From Colwellia sp. 39_35_sub15_T18 (GTDB lineage: Bacteria; Pseudomonadota; Gammaproteobacteria; Enterobacterales; Alteromonadaceae), in assembly GCA_002162675.1 (NCBI GenBank), contig MAAE01000048.1:1-64000 (forward strand): a stretch of 64,000 nt of DNA, given 5' to 3'. Under the pieces are notes generated by a model. That model did no database searches and was not told where the DNA came from. It saw only the letters and a program-made list of their open reading frames with translations. This document shows positions 58,755 to 64,000 of the stretch, piece after piece. Position 1 is the first letter of the stretch. Each line of letters starts with the position of its first letter. The translations under genes and the position numbers were made by a program.

Positions 58755-59009
58755 CAATATTTCCTTTTTGATAATACCAGTTTCATTAATTAAGTGAGCT
58801 ATTTTATACGTAGGGAAAAGTGCCAAATACAAGGCATTTATTTTAATAACTAGTTGTTCTAATTATTAAATAAATAACGACGTAGTTGGTAATTTTAACA
58901 AGTAGAAATGATCACATAGTTATTGAGATTGGTATAAAGCTTTAATTTTTTTAAATTATTACACAACAAGCATTGAAAAGTGTACTTAATTTGTAAAAAA
59001 CGGACAAAA
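58755..59009. other. Intergenic region, no gene supported
   Basis: Between the adaptor gene and the hpf terminator. It must contain the efflux promoter. I find no good -35/-10 pair and no operator dyad that I could defend. Confidence 0.35.
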
Positions 59010-59037
59010 AAAAGCTGTAAAATTATTTACAGCTTTT
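59010..59037 (-). terminator. Rho-independent terminator after hpf
   Basis: A 12-bp perfect stem, AAAAGCTGTAAA / TTTACAGCTTTT, with a 4-base loop and eight T residues on the minus strand. It lies 29 bp beyond the hpf stop. Confidence 0.9.
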
Positions 59038-59066
59038 CAATATCAATAACGCTTAAAATTAAAAGG

Positions 59067-59423
59067 TTAAGCTAAATTCATTTCTTGTACTTTTTCATGC
59101 GCAATATCAGGTGCACTACTCACAGGCTTGCTGTGTAAGTTTGCTTTTAATTGGCCTTTTCTATGTTTTAAGGCCGCATCTAATTTTTTGGCGGCACTTG
59201 CGATAGCTGGATACATTACCGAATCAGCACCTTTCGCCGATATTCGTGCACCTTCATAATTGGTTGTTAGCTCAACTTGATATTTATTGTGTTCTTTAGC
59301 AATAATAACGTCTAATGAAATGAGGTTGGGAAAGTGGTTAGCAATTTTGGAGAATTTTTCCTCGACATGTTCTTTTATTGAATCATTAACTTCAACATGG
59401 TGACCAGAAAGATTTATTTTCAT
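59067..59423 (-). CDS. hpf: Ribosome hibernation promoting factor (short HPF)
   Basis: A 118-residue protein of the HPF/RaiA family, binding the small subunit during starvation. The core (residues 1-95) keeps the beta-alpha-beta motif (HHVEVNDSIKEHVEEKF, TTNYEGARISAKG). A short, divergent tail follows (SSAPDIAHEKVQEM). The short length is typical of gamma-proteobacterial HPF, rather than the long dimerising form. It is a single-gene unit with its own terminator. Confidence 0.92.
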   Translation of the reverse strand: MKINLSGHHVEVNDSIKEHVEEKFSKIANHFPNLISLDVIIAKEHNKYQVELTTNYEGARISAKGADSVMYPAIASAAKKLDAALKHRKGQLKANLHSKPVSSAPDIAHEKVQEMNLA

Positions 59424-59671
59424 AAGTATTCCTTTTAACTGTTACTTTGAACTGAAATTGTTGACGGGATGCGCAAACAACTTTTGTTGCTTAACTATTT
59501 TTTAATTAACTATTTTTGTAATCAACTAATTTTATAGCCTATAGTAGAGCTGAGGGTAGAAAAGTAAAAAACAAGTCGTTTGATAAAATTTTCTTACGCT
59601 CAGTTTTTAAAATAGCCCAAAAGCATGATAAATGCTATTGATCTAGGTCAATAAATAGCTAGAATAATAAG

Positions 59672-60145
59672 TTAAAAAATTAACTGCATGATTATTAAAG
59701 CAAAGGCTCCCGCCAATACATCATCAATCATAATGCCAAAGCCCCCGGCCACCTTTTTATCAATAAAAGAGATGGGCCAAGGTTTAACAATGTCAAAAAA
59801 GCGAAAGAGTATGAAGCCTAACAAAACACTTTGCCAACTCACGGGGATCATAAACATGGTGATAAAAAAACCAACAAATTCGTCCCAAACAATAGCAGGA
59901 TGATCGTGCACACCAACATCATCAGCCGCTTTTCCACAAATGTAAAAACCCGCCAAGGTCATCAATAAAACAGTCAATGCATAAAATGTTGGCGTTAACA
60001 AAGTGAGTAAGAAGTATAATGGTATAGCAGCTAAGGTGCCAAAGGTGCCAGGTGCTTTTGGCGCTAAACCGCTACCAAAGCCTAAAGCTAAAAATTGAAT
60101 AGGGTTACTTAGGGTAAAATTAACTTTTAATGGTGTTTTATGCAT
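59672..60145 (-). CDS. pgpA: Phosphatidylglycerophosphatase A
   Basis: PgpA removes the phosphate from phosphatidylglycerol phosphate in the inner membrane. The 157 residues show several membrane helices and the family motifs GSGLAPKAPGTFGT, VWDEFVGFFI, FFDIVKPWPI and IDDVLAGAFA with the metal-binding Asp residues. It is the last gene of ribH-nusB-thiL-pgpA, starting 2 bp after thiL. Confidence 0.94.
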   Translation of the reverse strand: MHKTPLKVNFTLSNPIQFLALGFGSGLAPKAPGTFGTLAAIPLYFLLTLLTPTFYALTVLLMTLAGFYICGKAADDVGVHDHPAIVWDEFVGFFITMFMIPVSWQSVLLGFILFRFFDIVKPWPISFIDKKVAGGFGIMIDDVLAGAFALIIMQLIF

Positions 60146-60147
60146 AG

Positions 60148-61116
60148 CTATTTATTAGCAGAGAAGTGTTCAAAGCCAGCATTAGTAATAGGCACAGGCT
60201 TATTATTTAATGTCGTTGAAATAGTTTGTGATGCATTTATCTGACCGATACAAGTTACCGGTGTACCAGCATGAGATAAAGCGGTTTCCATACCCACTTT
60301 ATTATCTTCTGACACGGTAAACAATAATTCGTAGTCATCTCCACCCGTTAATGCAAGGTTAATAGCATCTTCAAGTAGCAAAGTGTCACGCATTATATTT
60401 GATAGCGGAATAGCATCAAGCACAATGTTAGCACCAACATTTGAAGCTTGACAGATATGCCCAAGATCAGCAATCAAACCATCAGAAATATCAATAGCTG
60501 CAGAAGCGTATTCTCGTAGCGCTTGACCTGCTAACACTCGAGGTTTAGGATAATCAAGTTTCTTTCTGATGGCGTCAATAAATTCGGATTCGACACTAAC
60601 GTTTTGGTTGATTTGCTGTAAAGCTAATGCTGCATCACCTATGTCACCGGTAACATAGAGCCAATCGCCAGTTTTAGCACCCGCGCGCGATAAATAACTA
60701 TTTTCAGGCGTTAGCCCTTGCGCGGTAATAGTTATACTTAAGGGGCCTTGCGTAGTATCACCGCCAATAAGCTCAACATTATAGTATTCACATAAATCAA
60801 ACACACCCGTACAAAACTCACCTAGCCAAACATCATTAACGTCAGGCATGGTAATAGCAAGAGATAACCAACTTGGTTTAGCCCCCATCGCCGCTATATC
60901 AGATAAGTTTACCGCGACTGCTTTATGACCGATAGCACGCGCCGGGGTGTCTATTGGAAAATGAACGCCTGCAACTAAGGTATCGGTTGTGACAACAATA
61001 TTTTGTTTTTCGGTGCTGGCAATAACGGCACAATCATCACCAATACCAAGTAAAACATCTTTACGCTTTACCGTTTGTTCAGTAAAGAAATGTTTTATCA
61101 ACTCAAACTCTTTCAT
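60148..61116 (-). CDS. thiL: Thiamine-monophosphate kinase
   Basis: ThiL phosphorylates thiamine monophosphate to the active cofactor thiamine pyrophosphate. The 322 residues have GIGDDCAVI, TDTLVAGVHF, NLSDIAAMGAKP and the C-terminal GGDDYELLFTV, all conserved ATP and metal-binding segments. It lies between nusB and pgpA in the common gammaproteobacterial order; no TPP riboswitch is present. Confidence 0.95.
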   Translation of the reverse strand: MKEFELIKHFFTEQTVKRKDVLLGIGDDCAVIASTEKQNIVVTTDTLVAGVHFPIDTPARAIGHKAVAVNLSDIAAMGAKPSWLSLAITMPDVNDVWLGEFCTGVFDLCEYYNVELIGGDTTQGPLSITITAQGLTPENSYLSRAGAKTGDWLYVTGDIGDAALALQQINQNVSVESEFIDAIRKKLDYPKPRVLAGQALREYASAAIDISDGLIADLGHICQASNVGANIVLDAIPLSNIMRDTLLLEDAINLALTGGDDYELLFTVSEDNKVGMETALSHAGTPVTCIGQINASQTISTTLNNKPVPITNAGFEHFSANK

Positions 61117-61151
61117 AATGTGGGCTTAGTTATTGATGATTTCAGGAGAAA

Positions 61152-61568
61152 TTAATCTTGCGGACGAACTAATTTAACAACTTTATCGAGCACACCATTA
61201 ACAAATTTATGGCTATCGTCTGCTGCAAATAATTTTGCCAACTCAATCGCTTCATTAATAACCACGCGATAAGGTACGTCTTGGCAGTCGCTTAACTCAA
61301 AAACTGCAACACGTAAAATAGCCTTTTCGACTTGATCGATATCATCAATAGGTCGGTCAACGTGAGGAGAAATAGCTAAGTCTAATTCGTTCGTACTTGT
61401 GGTAACGCCACGAAGTAATAGTTGAAAATACTCAATATCAAAACGACGTTTCGCATTTTCACTGATAAAGTTAACTTCAATATCCGTTACTGAATTTTGA
61501 CTAATTTGCCACGAGTAAACCGCTTGAACGGCTAACTCGCGTGCCTTTCTTCTTGGTGAAGGTTTCAA
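61152..61568 (-). CDS. nusB: Transcription antitermination factor NusB
   Basis: NusB with NusE binds boxA RNA to aid rRNA transcription. The 138 residues are the usual length, with PRRKARELAVQAVYSWQIS at the N-terminus and LRVAVFELSDCQDVPYRVVI in the middle. It starts with TTG at 61568, with AGGA eight bases upstream, and follows ribH by 10 bp. Confidence 0.95.
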   Translation of the reverse strand: MKPSPRRKARELAVQAVYSWQISQNSVTDIEVNFISENAKRRFDIEYFQLLLRGVTTSTNELDLAISPHVDRPIDDIDQVEKAILRVAVFELSDCQDVPYRVVINEAIELAKLFAADDSHKFVNGVLDKVVKLVRPQD

Positions 61569-61578
61569 AATATCTATC

Positions 61579-62043
61579 CTAAATTTGGCTAAGAACGTTT
61601 ACCATTTCAAGCGCGCCAAGGGCTGCTTCTGCGCCTTTGTTACCTGCTTTAGTGCCAGCACGTTCAATAGCTTGTTCAATAGAGTCAGTGGTAATAACGC
61701 CAAAAGAAACAGGTATTTCTGATTCTAAACACACTTGTGCCAAACCTTTGTTACATTCGCCAGCAACAAAATCAAAATGTGGTGTGCCACCACGAATAAC
61801 AGCGCCAATAGCAATTATGGCATCAAAATCACCTTTTTTTGCTAGTTTTTTTGCCGCTAATGGTAACTCATAGGCACCAGGAACTCGCACAATAGTAATG
61901 TCGCCATCAGCAACACTACCGTGGCGTTTTAATGCATCAACAGCGCCGTCTAATAAACTATCTACAATAAAATGATTAAAACGTGATACAACGATAGCAA
62001 ATTTTTTGCCTTTCGCCTCAAATGAACCTTCAATGATATTCAT
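61579..62043 (-). CDS. ribH: 6,7-dimethyl-8-ribityllumazine synthase
   Basis: RibH makes lumazine, the riboflavin precursor. The 154 residues contain [34 protein letters not shown] and ALEMVNVL. It leads ribH-nusB-thiL-pgpA. The upstream neighbour is mlaA, not ribBA or ribE, so the riboflavin genes are split, and I see no FMN riboswitch in the gap. Confidence 0.95.
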   Translation of the reverse strand: MNIIEGSFEAKGKKFAIVVSRFNHFIVDSLLDGAVDALKRHGSVADGDITIVRVPGAYELPLAAKKLAKKGDFDAIIAIGAVIRGGTPHFDFVAGECNKGLAQVCLESEIPVSFGVITTDSIEQAIERAGTKAGNKGAEAALGALEMVNVLSQI

Positions 62044-62246
62044 CTAAAATTTCCAATAAAGTGGGTTGAATAAAAATTTTCGCAATTCTAGCAAAGAACA
62101 ACTAGATTCGGTACTTTTTTATAGCTTTTTATCTTAAAAAATTCACAACATGAGCGCTATAAAACACAGATCATTGTTTCAGCAACGACAAGGCTGACTA
62201 GGTGATTGTTTGACGTAATGATATAAATGATTGAATAGAATCACGG

Positions 62247-63023
62247 TTAATCTATATCGTCAAATTCATCCAAAAAAGCATCTATCTCGGCTTCTTCATC
62301 TTCGTCAATCACGATAGGTGGATTACCATCATAAAGGCGATAATCCATATTTTGAAAATAAGCATTTTTGATGAACTCATAAGGATCAATTGACTCAACA
62401 AGAAGTTGCTCCTGATCTCGAATAGCGGCTCTTTTCTCTAAACTCAGCACGCCCAAGCGCACTAGGTTAGGCCAAAAATCTATAACGGCTAATGGCCAAT
62501 ATAAACCATCAACGTAATCACCAACCTCTTCTCTTACCGAGCTAGGACCAAGTCCAGGTACCACAAGATATGGACCATCACCTACACCATAGCTACCTAA
62601 TACCTCACCAAATTCTTCTTGCTCACCTGACCAATCAAAATCACTGGCAGGATCATAAAAGCCCAACAAACCTATGGTGGAATTAAGCACGAATCGCCCG
62701 GTACTTTTTGCCGCAGCGGTAAATTTTAATTGTAAGACGTTGTTGATGATGCTTGATGGTTCATTCAAATTCAGCGCCATATTATAAAGGCCAGTGCGTA
62801 AGAATGGTGGCGTATAAGCGGTGTATAACTCAGAGGCTGGTTTATAAACATACTTATCGGCATAATCCCAAGTAAAGGTCCAAAAAGGACGGTTAATCAC
62901 TTCCAACGGATCACGAGGATCACTAGTGCTTTCATCCGTTGGTGGTGTTGACGAGCAACCACTAATAAAAACGAAAGTAACTAATATAAAAAGACGAAAA
63001 TAATGGAGTACAGAAAAATTCAC
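62247..63023 (-). CDS. mlaA: Outer-membrane lipid asymmetry lipoprotein MlaA
   Basis: MlaA extracts phospholipids from the outer leaflet and passes them to MlaC. The 258 residues have a lipobox (ISGC-SS, Cys23), the family segment DPLEVINRPFWTFT, then GPYLVVPGLGPSSVREEVGD. The C-terminal tail is strongly acidic (DEDEEAEIDAFLDEFDDID). GTG at 63023 is the start. The rest of the Mla system is not in the window. Confidence 0.92.
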   Translation of the reverse strand: MNFSVLHYFRLFILVTFVFISGCSSTPPTDESTSDPRDPLEVINRPFWTFTWDYADKYVYKPASELYTAYTPPFLRTGLYNMALNLNEPSSIINNVLQLKFTAAAKSTGRFVLNSTIGLLGFYDPASDFDWSGEQEEFGEVLGSYGVGDGPYLVVPGLGPSSVREEVGDYVDGLYWPLAVIDFWPNLVRLGVLSLEKRAAIRDQEQLLVESIDPYEFIKNAYFQNMDYRLYDGNPPIVIDEDEEAEIDAFLDEFDDID

Positions 63024-63153
63024 AAGCCTAAATCCTTGATATTACATGTCATAAGGTACTAAAAACAGCTCAGTTTAACATAAACCTAAACCTCTTCAAG
63101 GTGGTTTTAGTATATGTTAAACAGGCTTTATATAGTGTGTAACTCAAGGGCAC

Positions 63154-63621
63154 TTAAGAACGAGTCGTTTTTTGATAGACAGACAATAACATTTCAGCTT
63201 CAGCGCGGGGCAATTCACACTCACTGACAATTTCATCAAGCTCAGCCCCTTTTTTTGCTAACTTAATAGCTCGAGAATAAAACTTATCCTCACCCTGCCC
63301 TACTTGCAATTGTTCCATAGCAACTTGTTGTTCATTGACATGGCTTTGTAAAGCCTTAATTCTATGCTCAAGTTGTTTTGATACTTGAATATTCTCTAAA
63401 GATGCCTGTTCATGTTTAGTTAATAGGTTTTTATTATCAAGCTGTAATTGTTCGTATGCTGATTGCAAATTAGCAATCAGCAATTCAGTTGCCTGAGACT
63501 GTGACTCTATAACGGCAATCCTAACTTTATGTCGAGCAGAGATGACCAAAACGATAATAAAAAAAATAAAGCTCAACGCTAAGGCAAGCACAGCAATAAT
63601 GGGAACAGCTAACATAGACAT
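63154..63621 (-). CDS. DUF2802 family membrane-anchored protein
   Basis: A 155-residue protein of the DUF2802 family, with one N-terminal membrane helix (residues 5-30), a long coiled coil (about 35-110) and a small C-terminal helical domain (KLAKKGAELDEIVSECELPR). These often lie next to cheW in polar chemotaxis clusters, as here (41 bp from the partial cheW). Function unknown; localisation to the chemotaxis apparatus is a guess. Confidence 0.82.
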   Translation of the reverse strand: MSMLAVPIIAVLALALSFIFFIIVLVISARHKVRIAVIESQSQATELLIANLQSAYEQLQLDNKNLLTKHEQASLENIQVSKQLEHRIKALQSHVNEQQVAMEQLQVGQGEDKFYSRAIKLAKKGAELDEIVSECELPRAEAEMLLSVYQKTTRS

Positions 63622-63662
63622 AGAGTTTAATCGCTCAATTTTTTGACCATTTACTATTTCAG

Positions 63663-64000
63663 TTAGAACTGCTTTAGTTCATCCCATTCATCATCCGACA
63701 ACAGTTGATCTAAATCGACTAAAATCAGTAGTTCACCATCACGATTAGAGACACCTTGAATAAATTGTGCACTTTCGTCATTACCGACATTGGGTGCGTC
63801 ATCAATTTCAGAGGCTTTGAGGTAAACAACTTCGGCAACACTGTCGACTAAAATACCAATCACTTGCTTTTCTGACTCAATAACAACGACACGTGTATTG
63901 TCAGTAACATCACATGGCTCTAGGCCAAAACGAGAGCGAGTATCAATAACGGTAACAACATTACCACGTAAGTTAATAATACCTAGTACATATAAGGGAG
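63663..64000 (-). CDS. cheW: CheW-like chemotaxis coupling protein, partial (5' end beyond window)
   Basis: CheW links chemoreceptors to the CheA kinase. Only the C-terminal part is in the window: the last about 112 codons (LYVLGIINLRGNVVTVIDTR near the edge, then IESEKQVIGILVDSVAEVVYL, ending LLSDDEWDELKQF). The frame runs out of the right end without a start. The acidic C-terminus and the adjoining DUF2802 gene fit the chemotaxis cluster of Alteromonadales. Confidence 0.85.
   Translation of the reverse strand, partial: PLYVLGIINLRGNVVTVIDTRSRFGLEPCDVTDNTRVVVIESEKQVIGILVDSVAEVVYLKASEIDDAPNVGNDESAQFIQGVSNRDGELLILVDLDQLLSDDEWDELKQF

Noticed and set aside
62044-62246. FMN riboswitch upstream of ribH
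   Set aside because: None of the conserved RFN segments is recognisable in the gap.

Overview
The window comes from the chromosome of a low-GC marine gammaproteobacterium, most likely Alteromonadales and close to Colwellia. This rests on gene content and recognised proteins (dnaX-ybaB-recR, an EfpL with Arg33, the YaiL/DUF2058, YggN/DUF2884 and DUF2986 families, ribH-nusB-thiL-pgpA, a DUF2802-CheW pair, 4.5S RNA). The exact genus cannot be proven from the sequence alone. No CRISPR array, tRNA, rRNA or intact insertion sequence was seen.

Layout. 1-333: no gene, but a five-copy 21-bp tandem repeat. 334-12.5 kb: the conserved apt-dnaX-ybaB-recR set on the minus strand, interrupted between ybaB and recR by a four-gene type I restriction-modification operon (hsdM, hsdS, a DUF1016/YhcG nuclease, hsdR). 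dnaX keeps the A-AAA-AAG frameshift site that makes the gamma subunit. 12.6-23.6 kb: housekeeping and small genes (response regulator, pgi, M14 peptidase, efpL, a 57-aa protein, yeiH/yeiE, yaiL, penicillin acylase homologue, MAPEG protein). 23.7-33.3 kb: pheA and aroF-tyrA for aromatic amino acids, separated by an RND efflux pair and two envelope genes. 33.5-39.2 kb: a Pho-box controlled pstSCAB-phoU operon for phosphate uptake. 39.2-43.4 kb: an IS256 transposase remnant, a CNNM/CBS membrane protein and a compact methyltransferase plus PDDEXK gene pair that looks like an uncharacterised restriction-modification system. 43.8 kb: ffs (4.5S SRP RNA). 44.1-54.3 kb: DUF3014 protein with a coupled micro-ORF, LysR/mmsA divergent pair, tapT, a decayed RND fragment bounded by direct repeats, yggN, zapE, dbpA, and two small genes. 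54.4-58.8 kb: a second RND pump with its lipoprotein adaptor. 59-64 kb: hpf, pgpA, thiL, nusB, ribH, mlaA, a DUF2802 protein and the 3' part of a cheW cut by the window edge.

Two dispersed intergenic repeat families run through the window. The first is an 84-154 bp element with near-perfect 12-bp terminal inverted repeats (TTTACCACCGAG...CTCTGTGGTAAA) and a GGCTC-TTC-GAGCC hairpin; it occurs five times, and one copy carries an extra about 50-bp double hairpin. The second starts GCGCGAACAAGTTCCCG and forms terminator-like stems between convergent genes; it occurs twice, and one copy supplies the last codons of tapT. A third repeat-like piece is an in-frame insertion of about 37 residues in hsdM, built of two diverged 51-bp units. 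These repeats, the two restriction-modification loci and the hsdM insertion are the most interesting parts of the window.
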